Below, piece after piece: positions 1-8,392 of a stretch of 64,000 nucleotides of DNA. Within the stretch, counting starts at the first letter, position 1. Each line of letters starts with the position of its first letter. The stretch lies in NCBI RefSeq assembly GCF_003129465.1, contig NZ_QFFF01000001.1:744001-808000 (forward strand). Direction: 5' to 3'. The position numbers were made by a program, and so were the translations under genes. This stretch comes from Sphingosinicella humi (GTDB lineage: Bacteria > Pseudomonadota > Alphaproteobacteria > Sphingomonadales > Sphingomonadaceae). Under the pieces are notes generated by a model. The model was not told the DNA's origin, did not search any database, and saw nothing but the letters and a program-made list of their open reading frames with translations.

Positions 1-385
1 GCTGCTGGACCGCGCCTATCGGGAAGAACGGCCGGAGCCGGGTCGGCTGGAGCTCGAGGCGAACGAGCGTTTCGCCCATCAGGCACCGACCTTGATCGTC
101 GCCCTCTCCTGCCCGGTCGTCCCCCACAAGATTCCGGCCTGGGAGCAGGAGCTTTCCTGCGGGGCCGCCTGTTTCAGTCTGCTCGCCGGCGCCCATGCGA
201 TGGGATTCGCCGGCGGCTGGGTGACCGGCTGGGCGGCCTATTCCGACACGGTTCGGGACGCGTTTGGAACGGCGGACGAACGCATCGCCGCCTTCATCTT
301 CCTCGGCACGCCCGGCGTCCTGCTGCAAGAACGGCCGCGGCCGGAACTGTCGGAAATCGCGGCGGAATGGTCGCCCGCGACCTGA
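1..385 (+). CDS. Nitroreductase family protein, C-terminal part (5' end outside window)
   Basis: The reading frame is open from base 2 and ends at TGA 383-385, so the gene begins upstream of the window. The visible ~127 residues match the C-terminal half of FMN-dependent nitroreductases: a WEQELSCGAAC helix, then GGWVTGW and FLGTPG, which line the flavin and dimer interface in this family. These enzymes reduce nitro compounds or quinones with NAD(P)H in the cytoplasm, but the true substrate cannot be told from the sequence. The next gene on the same strand, a GntR regulator, starts 55 bases downstream with its own operator-like repeat, so the two are probably separate transcripts. Family assignment is fairly secure; function beyond the family is not. 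Confidence 0.85.
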   Translation, partial: LLDRAYREERPEPGRLELEANERFAHQAPTLIVALSCPVVPHKIPAWEQELSCGAACFSLLAGAHAMGFAGGWVTGWAAYSDTVRDAFGTADERIAAFIFLGTPGVLLQERPRPELSEIAAEWSPAT

Positions 386-404
386 AGAATTGCGTCAGGC
401 CAAC

Positions 405-433
405 TTGACTGCGACGCTGTATTAGTACAGCAT
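405..433 (+). promoter_or_regulatory. Promoter with inverted-repeat operator in front of the GntR gene
   Basis: A TTGACT box (405-410) is followed by the perfect inverted repeat GCTGTA-N4-TACAGC (416-431). A -10-like CAGCAT sits about 17 bases from the -35 box and only a few bases before the ATG at 440. Repeats of this size between -35 and start are typical autoregulatory operators of GntR regulators. There is no Shine-Dalgarno before 440, so the mRNA may be leaderless. The repeat is seen; its function is inferred. Confidence 0.55.
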
Positions 434-439
434 AGCGCA

Positions 440-787
440 ATGAAAAGTGATGATCGTCCGGTCTATCTGCGCCTGCGCGACGTCATCGCCGCCACGATCC
501 TCGACGGCGAGGCCCGCGACGGCGACCCTCTTCCGTCCGTGCGCAGCCTGGCCGCCGAATATGGCGCCAATCCGCTGACCGTGGCCAAGGCCTATCAGAC
601 CTTCCAGGACGAAGGCCTCGTCGTCGTGAAACGCGGCGTCGGCATGTTCGTGGCGGAGGGCGCCACCCGCCGCCTCCGCGACGCCGAACGCAAGGATTTC
701 CTCGAAAATCGCTGGCCCGCCATCGCCGCCCAGATTCGCCGCCTCAATCTCGACGCGGAAGAGCTGATCGAACGCGCCCTCGCCTGA
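440..787 (+). CDS. GntR-family transcriptional regulator, YtrA-like
   Basis: This 115-residue protein has the N-terminal GntR winged helix-turn-helix (about residues 5-75, with VYLRLRDVIAATI, LPSVRSLAAEYGANP and the wing GLVVVKRGVGMFV). It has only a short helical tail (about 76-115) instead of a large FadR or HutC ligand domain. That architecture is the YtrA subfamily, whose members are often encoded beside ABC transporters and repress their own operon. No transporter lies next to it here, since the following gene is convergent, 3 bases away. The ATG at 440 was chosen because it follows the operator and starts the conserved domain; it lacks a visible ribosome-binding site. Targets other than itself are unknown. 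Confidence 0.88.
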   Translation: MKSDDRPVYLRLRDVIAATILDGEARDGDPLPSVRSLAAEYGANPLTVAKAYQTFQDEGLVVVKRGVGMFVAEGATRRLRDAERKDFLENRWPAIAAQIRRLNLDAEELIERALA

Positions 788-790
788 GTC

Positions 791-2518
791 TCAGGCCGAG
801 AACGCCTCCTCATCGAGTCCGAACAGGCTTTCCGCCGGAGCCATGGCAGCCGCGCGGAGCCCGCGTGTTTCCGGCACCACCTGATCGAGATAGAAGCGCG
901 CCGCGGCCTTCTTCATCGCCAGGAACCGGGAATCGCCGTCCTCGCGCTCGGCCGCGCGCAACTGGAGCGCCATCAGCCAGCCGCAGACAGCGACGGAAAG
1001 CAGGGTGAGGAAGGGATAGGCGGCGGCCATGCGGTCGTCGGTCGAGGATGTAGCGAGATGGCCTGCCACGGCTTCGCAATCTTCGATCAGCGCCATCAGC
1101 GGCGCTTCCCCGGCCGCGCCGGCACGCATGTCCGACAGCAGCGAGGCGAGGACGGCGCCGCCCTCAAGGCCCAGCTTGCGACCGACCAGGTCGGCGGCCT
1201 GGATTCCGTTCGTGCCTTCGTAGATGGGCGAGATGCGGGCGTCGCGATAATGCTGGGCGGCGCCGGTCTCCTCGATATAGCCCATGCCGCCATGGACCTG
1301 GACGCCGAGGCTGGTCACCTCGACGCCGACATCGGTGCCATAGGCCTTGACCAGCGGCGTCAGCAGATCGACGCGCGCCTGGGCGTCGGCATCGCCGAGT
1401 TGGCCGCGATCGGTGAGGCCGGCGGCGTAATAAGCGAGTGCCCGCGCCGCCTGGGTCAGCGCCTTCATCCTGAGCAGCATGCGGCGGACGTCGGCATGCT
1501 CGATGATGCGCACGGATTCGCGGCTGGCCGATCCCGCCTTGGCAGACTGCACCCTTTCCCGCGCATACCGGGTCGCCGCCTGCGTGGCGCGCTCCGCGAT
1601 CGAGACGCCCTGGAGGCCGACATTGAGGCGGGCATTGTTCATCATCGTGAACATGGCTCGCATGCCGCCCTGCTCCTCGCCGACCAGCCAGCCGACGCAA
1701 TCGTCACGATCGCCATAGGACATGACGCAGGTGGGCGAGGCGTGGATGCCCATCTTGTGCTCGATCGAAACGCAGCGGACGTCGTTGAATTCGCCGGGCG
1801 TGCCATCGTCGTTCAGCCGGAATTTGGGGACGAGGAAGAGCGAAATGCCCCGCGTTCCCTCCGGCGCGTCCGGCGTTCGCGCCAGCACGAGGTGGACGAT
1901 ATTGTCGGTGAGGTCGTGCTCGCCGAAGGTGATGAAGATCTTCTGGCCCTTGATGCGGTAGGTGCCGTCGCCCTGGGGAACGGCGCGGGTCTTGAGCGCG
2001 CCGACATCGGAGCCCGCCTGCGGCTCGGTGAGGTTCATGGTGCCGTTCCACTCGCCGGTCACGAGCTTGGGCATCCAGGTCCGCCGCTGCTCCTCGGTGC
2101 CATGATGTTTCAGCGCTTCGACCGCCGCCGGGCTCAGCATCATGATCAGCGAGAAGGCCATGTTGGCGCTGCCCAGATCCTCCATCACGACGCTGGAAAG
2201 GCTGAGCGGCAAGCCCTGCCCGCCATATTCGGTGGGTCCGGTCAGCGTTCCCCAGCCGCCCTCCACATAGGCGCCATAGGCCTCCTTGAAGCCGGGCGGA
2301 GTAGTGACGCCCTCGGGCGACCATTTGGAGCCGACTTCGTCGCCTACCCGATTGAGCGGCGCGAACTCGCCGGCGGCGAACTGGCCGGCACCTTCGAGGA
2401 TGGCGTCGACCAGATCGGACGTGACGTCGGCAAAGACGTTATGGCCGGAAAGCTCGTCGACCTTGACGATATTCTGGAGAACAAAGCGCTGCTCGGCGAT
2501 CGGCGGTGTGTAGGTCAA
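791..2518 (-). CDS. Acyl-CoA dehydrogenase, long form (DmdC-like)
   Basis: This 575-residue flavoenzyme catalyses FAD-dependent alpha,beta-desaturation of an acyl-CoA. Visible blocks are the N-terminal helical domain with GPTEYGGQGLPL, the FAD-binding middle segment NLTEPQAGSDVGALKT, KGQKIFITFGEHDL, and the C-terminal helical bundle with GVQVHGGMGYIEE and the catalytic-base region ISPIYEGTNGIQ. The extra ~120 residues at the C-terminus and the overall length match the subgroup that includes 3-methylmercaptopropionyl-CoA dehydrogenase (DmdC). Many members of that subgroup act on ordinary fatty acyl-CoA, so no substrate is claimed. No thiolase or hydratase genes lie alongside. It is transcribed divergently from sua5, with 53 bases between the starts. 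Confidence 0.92.
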   Translation of the reverse strand: MTYTPPIAEQRFVLQNIVKVDELSGHNVFADVTSDLVDAILEGAGQFAAGEFAPLNRVGDEVGSKWSPEGVTTPPGFKEAYGAYVEGGWGTLTGPTEYGGQGLPLSLSSVVMEDLGSANMAFSLIMMLSPAAVEALKHHGTEEQRRTWMPKLVTGEWNGTMNLTEPQAGSDVGALKTRAVPQGDGTYRIKGQKIFITFGEHDLTDNIVHLVLARTPDAPEGTRGISLFLVPKFRLNDDGTPGEFNDVRCVSIEHKMGIHASPTCVMSYGDRDDCVGWLVGEEQGGMRAMFTMMNNARLNVGLQGVSIAERATQAATRYARERVQSAKAGSASRESVRIIEHADVRRMLLRMKALTQAARALAYYAAGLTDRGQLGDADAQARVDLLTPLVKAYGTDVGVEVTSLGVQVHGGMGYIEETGAAQHYRDARISPIYEGTNGIQAADLVGRKLGLEGGAVLASLLSDMRAGAAGEAPLMALIEDCEAVAGHLATSSTDDRMAAAYPFLTLLSVAVCGWLMALQLRAAEREDGDSRFLAMKKAAARFYLDQVVPETRGLRAAAMAPAESLFGLDEEAFSA

Positions 2519-2571
2519 GATGCGAGGGTCCCGGTATTGCGTCGATTAGGCCCCGGCTATAGCGCTAGGAT

Positions 2572-3513
2572 GTGAGCGCGCCCAACCCCGTTTATGCCAC
2601 AGAAATCCGCCGCTACGGCACGGCCGCGATCGAGGCGGGGGCAAGGCTGATCCGGGAGGGGCAGCCGGTCGCGGTGCCCACCGAAACCGTCTATGGGCTC
2701 GCCGCCGATGCGACCAGCGGCGAGGCCGTGGCGCGCATCTATGAGGCGAAGGGACGGCCGAGCTTCAACCCACTCATCGTGCATGTGCTGACCTTGGCGG
2801 ACGCCGAGAGAATCGCCGAGTTCGACGAGACCGCGCGCGCCCTCGCCACGCGCTTTTGGCCCGGCCCCCTCACCCTGGTCCTCCCGCTCAAGTCCGATGG
2901 CCCCATTGCCTCGATCGTGACGGCCGGGCTTTCGACCATCGCCATCCGATCGCCTGCCCATCCGGCCATGCGCGACCTGCTCGAAGCCGCCGGTCGGCCC
3001 CTCGCCGCCCCCTCGGCCAATGCCAGCGGCCGGATCAGCCCGACGCGCGCCGAGCATGTCGCGGCGAGCCTCGGCGGGCGCATCCCGCTCATCATCGACG
3101 CCGGCCCCACGGCGCACGGCCTCGAATCCACCATCGTCGCTGTCGCCGGCGACGGGCTCAGGCTGCTCCGGCCCGGGCCCCTTTCCGATCTCGGCTTTCC
3201 GCTCGCGCCCGGCGGCACCGGGGCCATCGAGGCCCCCGGCCAGATGGCGAGCCATTATGCTCCGCTGAAGCCGCTCCGCCTCGGCGCGACCGAAGCCGGC
3301 CCCGACGAATGGCTGATCGGCTTCGGCGCAATCGGCGGCGACAGCAATCTCAGTCCGACCGGGGACCTGGTCGAAGCCGCCGCCACCTTGTTCGATCGGC
3401 TCCACGAAGCCGAAGCCGCCGATCGGCCCGCCATCGCCGTCGCCCCCGTCCCCGAGGGGGGCCTTGGCACCGCCATCAACGACCGCCTCCGCCGCGCCGC
3501 CGCACCACGATAA
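2572..3513 (+). CDS. L-threonylcarbamoyladenylate synthase (Sua5/YwlC type)
   Basis: This 313-residue cytoplasmic enzyme condenses threonine, bicarbonate and ATP to threonylcarbamoyl-AMP, the first step of t6A formation at position 37 of ANN-decoding tRNAs. The YrdC domain (about residues 10-195) shows PVAVPTETVYGLAADA, the KGRPSFNPLIVHV loop, RFWPGPLTLVL and APSANASGRISPT. A C-terminal Sua5 domain (about 225-313, after GQMASHYAPLKPL) distinguishes it from the short TsaC form. The start is GTG 2572. It is followed after 12 bases by a threonine-synthase-like gene with a good ribosome-binding site (ACAGGAGA), so the two are almost certainly cotranscribed. This places the threonine-consuming tRNA step beside a threonine-making enzyme. 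Confidence 0.93.
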   Translation: MSAPNPVYATEIRRYGTAAIEAGARLIREGQPVAVPTETVYGLAADATSGEAVARIYEAKGRPSFNPLIVHVLTLADAERIAEFDETARALATRFWPGPLTLVLPLKSDGPIASIVTAGLSTIAIRSPAHPAMRDLLEAAGRPLAAPSANASGRISPTRAEHVAASLGGRIPLIIDAGPTAHGLESTIVAVAGDGLRLLRPGPLSDLGFPLAPGGTGAIEAPGQMASHYAPLKPLRLGATEAGPDEWLIGFGAIGGDSNLSPTGDLVEAAATLFDRLHEAEAADRPAIAVAPVPEGGLGTAINDRLRRAAAPR

Positions 3514-3525
3514 CAGGAGAAGCCG

Positions 3526-4773
3526 ATGCCGATCATGTGGGACGACAATCTGTCCAGTCCCCGAGACACTTTCGTAACCCATCTCGAATGCTCGATGACG
3601 GGCGAGCGCTACAAGGCGGATCGGCTCCATGGCTTGTCGCGTGCGGGATGGCCGCTGCTCGTCCGCTACGATCTTGGAGGCGTGCGCCGAGTGCTCACCC
3701 CGCAGGCGCTTTCGCTGAGGCCGATGGATTTGTGGCGCTATCGCGAGTTGCTCCCCGTCCGCGACAGCAGGAACATCGCCACCCTCGGCGAAACGGCGAC
3801 GCCGGTGGTGGCGCTTCCGGCGGCCGGCAAACGGCTGGGCCTCGACACATTGCTGGTTAAGGACGAAGGGCGCCTTCCGACAGGCTCCTTCAAGGCGCGC
3901 GGCCTCTGCATGGCCGTTTCCATGGCGAAGGAGCTGGGGGTCACGAAGATCGCGATGCCGACCAACGGCAACGCCGGTGCCGCGCTCGCCGCCTATGGCA
4001 GCCGCGCCGGGATCGAGACCGTGGTCCTCTGCCCGGAGGATACGCCCGAGATCAACGTCCGCGAAATCGCCGCGCGCGGCGCCCGGGTCTACCGGGTCAA
4101 CGGCCTCATCGACGAGTGCGGCAAGATCGTCGCGGAAGGGGCGGAGGCGGGGGAATGGTTCGACCTCTCCACCCTCAAGGAGCCCTATCGGATCGAGGGC
4201 AAGAAGACGATGGGCATCGAACTCGCCGAGCAGCTCGGCTGGGAGGTGCCCGATGTCATCTTCTATCCGACCGGCGGCGGCACGGGCCTGATCGGCATGT
4301 GGAAGGCGTTCGCGGAGCTCGAGTCGCTGGGCTTCATCGCCCGCAAGCGACCGCGCATGGTCGCGGTCCAGGCCGAAGGCTGCGCGCCGATCGTCAAGGC
4401 CTTCGAGCAAGGCGAAGAACATGCGCCGCGCTGGGAGGGCGCGCATACCGTCGCCGCCGGCATTCGCGTGCCCAAGGCGATCGGCGATTTCCTGATCCTC
4501 CGAGCCGTGCGGGAAAGCGGCGGCTTCGCCATGGCCGTGTCCGATGCCGAGCTGAGAGCATCGGTCGACGAGGCGGTGCGGGTCGACGGCCTGCTGCTTT
4601 GTCCGGAGGGCGGCGCGACCTTGGCGGCGTGCCGGAAGGCCCTGGAACAGGGGCTGATCCGCTCATCGGACAGGGTCGTGCTGTTCAACTGCGCGACGGG
4701 ACTCAAATATCCCATGTCCGATCAATCACGGCACCTCGACCGCCACGCGCCCGTCGATCATTCTGCCCTGTAG
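3526..4773 (+). CDS. Threonine synthase-like PLP enzyme
   Basis: This 415-residue fold-type II pyridoxal-phosphate enzyme probably converts O-phospho-homoserine to threonine. The N-terminus (THLECSMTGERY) resembles the short leader of the archaeal/plant-type threonine synthases. The PLP lysine lies in PTGSFKARG (about residue 123), the asparagine loop is PTNGNAGAA, and the glycine-rich phosphate loop is YPTGGGTGLIGMWK. The C-terminal part has LLLCPEGGATLAA and FNCATGLKYP. Related enzymes include threonine dehydratase and cysteate synthase, but the N-terminal leader and the terminal GLKYP favour threonine synthase. It forms an operon with the upstream sua5 gene and is followed by a hairpin terminator. 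Confidence in the family is high, in the exact reaction moderate. Confidence 0.88.
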   Translation: MPIMWDDNLSSPRDTFVTHLECSMTGERYKADRLHGLSRAGWPLLVRYDLGGVRRVLTPQALSLRPMDLWRYRELLPVRDSRNIATLGETATPVVALPAAGKRLGLDTLLVKDEGRLPTGSFKARGLCMAVSMAKELGVTKIAMPTNGNAGAALAAYGSRAGIETVVLCPEDTPEINVREIAARGARVYRVNGLIDECGKIVAEGAEAGEWFDLSTLKEPYRIEGKKTMGIELAEQLGWEVPDVIFYPTGGGTGLIGMWKAFAELESLGFIARKRPRMVAVQAEGCAPIVKAFEQGEEHAPRWEGAHTVAAGIRVPKAIGDFLILRAVRESGGFAMAVSDAELRASVDEAVRVDGLLLCPEGGATLAACRKALEQGLIRSSDRVVLFNCATGLKYPMSDQSRHLDRHAPVDHSAL

Positions 4774-4785
4774 CCCCATACGCGC

Positions 4786-4817
4786 CGAGGCTTGCCCGAA
4801 GCCTCGCCCTCGCGTTT
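4786..4817 (+). terminator. Intrinsic terminator after the sua5/threonine-synthase operon
   Basis: A perfect 8-bp stem CGAGGCTT / AAGCCTCG with a GCCCG loop (4786-4806) is followed by a T-poor tail (CCCTCGCGTTT). It lies 13 bases past the stop codon. The weak U-tract makes efficiency uncertain. Confidence 0.55.
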
Positions 4818-4957
4818 AGCTGGGTGCGAATGAGGACTGGCCCGGCCGGGGCGGAAAATGCCGTTCACTACCGTCGACCCCAAGACCAAATACAAGGCCA
4901 GACCGCGATCGACACGGTCGCCTATCGCGGCGGCGACGCGGTTAAGGCGGCCAGTCG

Positions 4958-5506
4958 CTAAGCGGCCGCCTGTGAGCTCTTCGCCCGCGCGGCGAAGCTC
5001 TTGCGCAGCTTCTGGATCTTGGGCGGGATGACGGCGAGGCAATAGGAGCTCTGCTGGCCCTCGCCCTCCCAATAATCCTGGTGGTAATCCTCGGCCGGAT
5101 ACCATTCGCCGAGTGGCTCCAGGGCGGTGACGATCGGCTGGTCCCGATCGGCCTGCGCGCGCTCGATCGCTGCCCGGGCGGCGGCTTCCTGCTCCGGCGA
5201 GTGCGGGAAGATGGCCGAGCGATACTGGGTGCCGATATCGTTGCCCTGGCGATTGAGCTGGGTCGGATCGTGGGTGGCGAAGAAAATGTCGAGAATGTCG
5301 TCATACGTGATGACGTCGGGATCGAACGTCACCCGAATGGTCTCGGCATGGCCGGTGTCGCCGCCGCAGACCTGCTTGTAGGTCGGATTGGGAACGGTGC
5401 CGCCGGTATAGCCGCTCTCGACGCCGGAGACGCCGATCACGTCGTTGAAAACCGCCTCGGTGCACCAGAAGCACCCACCCGCCAATGTCGCCTGCTGTTC
5501 GGCCAT
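4958..5506 (-). CDS. msrA: Peptide-methionine (S)-S-oxide reductase MsrA
   Basis: This 182-residue protein repairs methionine-S-sulfoxide in oxidised proteins using thioredoxin. The active-site motif GGCFWCTEAVF near the N-terminus has the catalytic Cys (first C). Further family blocks are SGYTGGTVPNPTYKQVC, GHAETIRVTFDP, FFATHDPTQLNRQGNDIGTQYRS and the substrate-pocket region EDYHQDYWE. The start at 5506 is preceded by GCGAGGTGACGATC, a good ribosome-binding site; an in-frame ATG at 5536 is a less likely start. The tail is lysine/serine/alanine rich and may carry no function. It stands alone between the convergent threonine-synthase operon and the upstream histidine-kinase gene. Confidence 0.95.
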   Translation of the reverse strand: MAEQQATLAGGCFWCTEAVFNDVIGVSGVESGYTGGTVPNPTYKQVCGGDTGHAETIRVTFDPDVITYDDILDIFFATHDPTQLNRQGNDIGTQYRSAIFPHSPEQEAAARAAIERAQADRDQPIVTALEPLGEWYPAEDYHQDYWEGEGQQSSYCLAVIPPKIQKLRKSFAARAKSSQAAA

Positions 5507-5559
5507 GATCGTCACCTCGCTTGCTTGCTCCGCCATCAGATAGGAAGGACGGCGGAGGA

Positions 5560-7671
5560 TTATAACGGGTCGGCCGGTTCCGGCTCGGCGGCGCGGCCCT
5601 TGTCCGTGGCTTCCCCGATGCCCTCGTCGGCGCGCGGCAGGGTGAAGCGGAATATGGTGCCGCCGCCCTTGCGGTCTTCGGCCCATATCCGCCCGCCATG
5701 CGCCTCGACGATAGTGCGGCTGATCGAGAGGCCGATGCCCATCCCTTCCGCCTTGGTGCTGCGGAACGGGGAAAAGAGCGCGTCGCGGATATCCGGCGAA
5801 AGCCCGATCCCCGTATCCGCCACGGACACCTCCACCATGTCGTCGGACGACAGGGCGGTGCTGATTCGGATCTCGCGCGTCGGCTGCTCCTTCATCGCCT
5901 GGACCGAGTTGCGGATGAGATTGATCAGCACCTGCTGGATCTGGATGCGGTCGGCATAGACCCATCGCGCGGCCGGCACGGCATCGACCCTGTGCGAGAT
6001 GCCGAGAAGCTGCGAGTCGATGAAGCCGAGCACGCCGGCCTCATCGATCAGGCGCGGCAGGTCCTCGGTTCGCATCGAGACGTTGCCGCGGGCGACCAAC
6101 TCGCGCAGGCGACGGACGATCTGGCCGGCGCGCAGCGCGCCCGCCTCCGCGGCTTCCAGCGCCTGCTTGAGCTCGGGCAGGCGCTCGCTGGGCGCGGTGT
6201 CGATGATGCGGCGGCTGCCACGGACATAGTTGGTGATAGCGGTGAGCGGCTGGTTGATCTCGTGCGCCAGGGTGGAAGCCATCGCGCCCATCGCGCTGAG
6301 CCTGGAGACGTGGATCAGGTCCGACTGCATCCGCCCGAGCTCGGTTTCGGCGCGCCGCCGCTCGGTGATGTCGGTCATGGCGCCCACCGCCCGCACCGCC
6401 CGCCCGGTCTTGTCGCGGATGATGAATCCCTGGTCCTCGACCTCGGCATAATCGCCGTCGGCGCGGCGGATGCGGTAGGAATCGGCCCAATAGCTGGCGT
6501 TGCCCTCGATCGCGGCGGCGAGGCCGGAGGCAGCGCGCTCCCTGTCGTCGGGATGCAGCTGCTCCTCCCACCAGGCGAGGGGCAGGGTCGCCTCGACCTG
6601 CGGATGCCCGAGAAAGCCGTCGACGGAGGGGGCCCGATGCACCTGGTTTCGGGAGAGGTCGAGCTCCCAGATCGCATCGTTGGCCGCATGGGCGGCGAGA
6701 CGGTATCGCTCCTCCGCCGCGCGCCGCTCCTCGTCGATCCGCTTCTGGTCTTCTATGTCCTCGGCCGTGCCGTACCAGCGGAGGATCCGGCCCTTCTCGT
6801 CGCGGCGCGGCGCCGCGCGGGCGCGGAACGTGCGATAGGTGCCGTCCGCGACGCGCATCCTAAACTCGATCGCACTCGGCTCACCCGAAGCCAGCCCCGC
6901 TCGCCAATGGGCCAGGGTCATTTCGATGTCGTCGGGATGCAGCGCTTTCATCCATCCGTCATGCGCGGACGGATCGACTTCGATGCCGGTCACGTCGGCG
7001 AAGCGGGAACTGATCGACAGGATGGTGCCGTCGGGAGCGGCGGTCCAGGCGAGCTGCTGGCTGAGCTCGACCGTATAGCGGTAGAGCTCCTCGCTCTCGC
7101 GGAGCCGTTCCTCGGTCGCCCGGCGCTCCTCCGCCTCGCGCACAAGCCGGTCGTAAGCTGCCTCTAGCTCGCGGGTGCGCTCGTCGATCCGCTGCTCCAG
7201 CGTCTCGCTGAGATGGCGGTAACTCGCCTGCGTCTCCTCCAGCTGCTCTAGAAGCGCGTGGGAGCCGCGTTGCTTGTTGCGCGAGCGAAGTGCCGCCGTC
7301 GCGGCGCGTTCCAGGATGAAGGCCTCGACGGGCCGCTCGACGATCCGCACCTGCCCAAGCTTGTCGAGCAGCGGCGCGTAGCGCGGCGCCTCGTTCCGAT
7401 TGACCAGCAGCAGGATGGGCAGATCCGACCAGGTCGGCTGCTCCTCTATCGCCCGCCGCAAGGCGACATGGTCCACGGCCTCCAGCATGGTTTCGGCCAC
7501 GACGAGCACGCCTATCCGGCCGCGGCTGACGAGGTCGACGAGTGCGTCGGGCCCGATCCGGGCGCAATCATGGCCCCCGTCGCAAAGTACCTGCTCGATG
7601 AGCGCGCCGTCGGAGGCCGGCGCGAGAATGGCAAAGCCCGGTTCGTTCATTCCATTTTGAAAGCCCGGCAC
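5560..7671 (-). CDS. PAS-domain sensor histidine kinase, FixL-like, with degenerate receiver domain
   Basis: This soluble kinase of about 703 residues shows no membrane segment. Order of parts: a receiver-like N-terminus (1-125) in which the usual phospho-acceptor strand reads VLVVAETML, with Glu in place of Asp; a coiled coil (about 140-200, rich in E/R); two PAS domains (about 205-325 and 330-450), each ending in a PAC-type segment (GTAEDIEDQ, AMTDITERR); a HisKA domain with the phospho-acceptor His in LAHEINQPLTAITNYV; and HATPase_c with N box LINLIRNSVQAM, G1 DTGIGL and G2 GMGIGLSIS. The H-box belongs to the FixL/NtrB-like class. No haem-binding signature could be identified with certainty. 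It lies 50 bases downstream of a FixJ-like regulator on the same strand, which is the obvious partner. The start may be GTG 7671 or ATG 7650. Confidence 0.9.
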   Translation of the reverse strand: MPGFQNGMNEPGFAILAPASDGALIEQVLCDGGHDCARIGPDALVDLVSRGRIGVLVVAETMLEAVDHVALRRAIEEQPTWSDLPILLLVNRNEAPRYAPLLDKLGQVRIVERPVEAFILERAATAALRSRNKQRGSHALLEQLEETQASYRHLSETLEQRIDERTRELEAAYDRLVREAEERRATEERLRESEELYRYTVELSQQLAWTAAPDGTILSISSRFADVTGIEVDPSAHDGWMKALHPDDIEMTLAHWRAGLASGEPSAIEFRMRVADGTYRTFRARAAPRRDEKGRILRWYGTAEDIEDQKRIDEERRAAEERYRLAAHAANDAIWELDLSRNQVHRAPSVDGFLGHPQVEATLPLAWWEEQLHPDDRERAASGLAAAIEGNASYWADSYRIRRADGDYAEVEDQGFIIRDKTGRAVRAVGAMTDITERRRAETELGRMQSDLIHVSRLSAMGAMASTLAHEINQPLTAITNYVRGSRRIIDTAPSERLPELKQALEAAEAGALRAGQIVRRLRELVARGNVSMRTEDLPRLIDEAGVLGFIDSQLLGISHRVDAVPAARWVYADRIQIQQVLINLIRNSVQAMKEQPTREIRISTALSSDDMVEVSVADTGIGLSPDIRDALFSPFRSTKAEGMGIGLSISRTIVEAHGGRIWAEDRKGGGTIFRFTLPRADEGIGEATDKGRAAEPEPADPL

Positions 7672-7721
7672 CCTTCCCCGCCTTTCCGCGCCGACTTTAA
7701 CGCCTCCAACTTCCCCCGCAG

Positions 7722-8375
7722 CTAGTTGCTGCCCATTGCCTCGAGTGGCTCGATCTCCGCCTGGACCGCCAGGGTGAGCGCCTCAGCAAGGCTGCCCGCC
7801 TGGAGGCGGTCCATCATATTGGCCCGGTGCATTTCCACGGTGCGCAGGCTGATGCCGAGGCGCCGCGCCAGCACCTTGTTGGGCAGGCCCGCCATCAGCC
7901 CCTGCAGCACCTCATGCTCGCGAGCCGTGAGCGCGGCGATCCGCTCCTGCGCCTGACGCTTGCGCTCCGCCTTCTCGCCCCGATCCTTCAATAGCCCGAA
8001 GGCCCGATCAAGGCTGCTGAGCAGAAGGCCCTCGTCGAACGGCTTCTCGATGAAATCGACGGCGCCGAGCTTCATCGCCCGCACCGCGATCGAGACCTCG
8101 CCATGACCGGTCATCACGATCACCGGCCAGTCGATTCCGCGGCGCGACAGCTCGGCCATCACCTCGAAGCCGTCGATCTCCGGCATGCGGATGTCGAGCA
8201 GGATGCAGCCGGGCTCGAGCTCGCCCAGACTTTCGATAAAATCCGCGCCGCTGGCGAACGGCCGCGAGTTGATGTCGGCCGTGCCGAGCATGAAGCTGAT
8301 CGAACGGCGGACGTCACGATCGTCATCCACCACATGAACATGTTGAGAAGACAGAGCGATTTCCTTCAGGACCAA
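7722..8375 (-). CDS. FixJ-family response regulator
   Basis: The protein has a receiver domain (VHVVDDDRDVRRSI, phospho-acceptor Asp in CILLDIRMPEIDG, VIVMTGHGEV, conserved Lys in FIEKPF), a short linker (ERKRQAQERI) and a LuxR-type helix-turn-helix (LTAREHEVLQGLMAGLPNK, LARRLGISLRTVEMHRANMM). This is the FixJ/TodT architecture, which is phosphorylated by a FixL-type kinase and then binds DNA as a dimer. The kinase gene follows directly, so the pair forms one two-component operon. No ATG is available at the N-terminus. TTG 8375 or CTG 8354 are more plausible than the far-upstream TTG 8420, because the domain begins at SSQHVHVVDDD and a palindrome lies between. Target genes are unknown. Confidence 0.88.
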   Translation of the reverse strand: MVLKEIALSSQHVHVVDDDRDVRRSISFMLGTADINSRPFASGADFIESLGELEPGCILLDIRMPEIDGFEVMAELSRRGIDWPVIVMTGHGEVSIAVRAMKLGAVDFIEKPFDEGLLLSSLDRAFGLLKDRGEKAERKRQAQERIAALTAREHEVLQGLMAGLPNKVLARRLGISLRTVEMHRANMMDRLQAGSLAEALTLAVQAEIEPLEAMGSN

Positions 8376-8392
8376 ATTTTGCGTCCGACGTC

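Noticed and set aside
1058-2575. A 505-codon plus-strand frame opposite the acyl-CoA dehydrogenase
   Set aside because: It is a mirror of a high-GC coding gene; no motif, and the dehydrogenase is unambiguous.
2557-4446. A 629-codon open frame on the minus strand across the sua5 and threonine-synthase genes
   Set aside because: It is antisense to two clearly recognised enzymes, its residues are Arg/Gly/Asp-rich shadow composition, and it has no domain.
4858-5031. A 57-codon plus-strand frame after the threonine-synthase gene
   Set aside because: It begins in the intergenic region but runs mostly antisense to msrA and has Arg/Ser-rich shadow composition with no ribosome-binding site.
5698-7167. 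A 489-codon plus-strand frame opposite the histidine kinase
   Set aside because: All kinase and PAS motifs lie on the minus strand; the plus frame has no recognisable feature.
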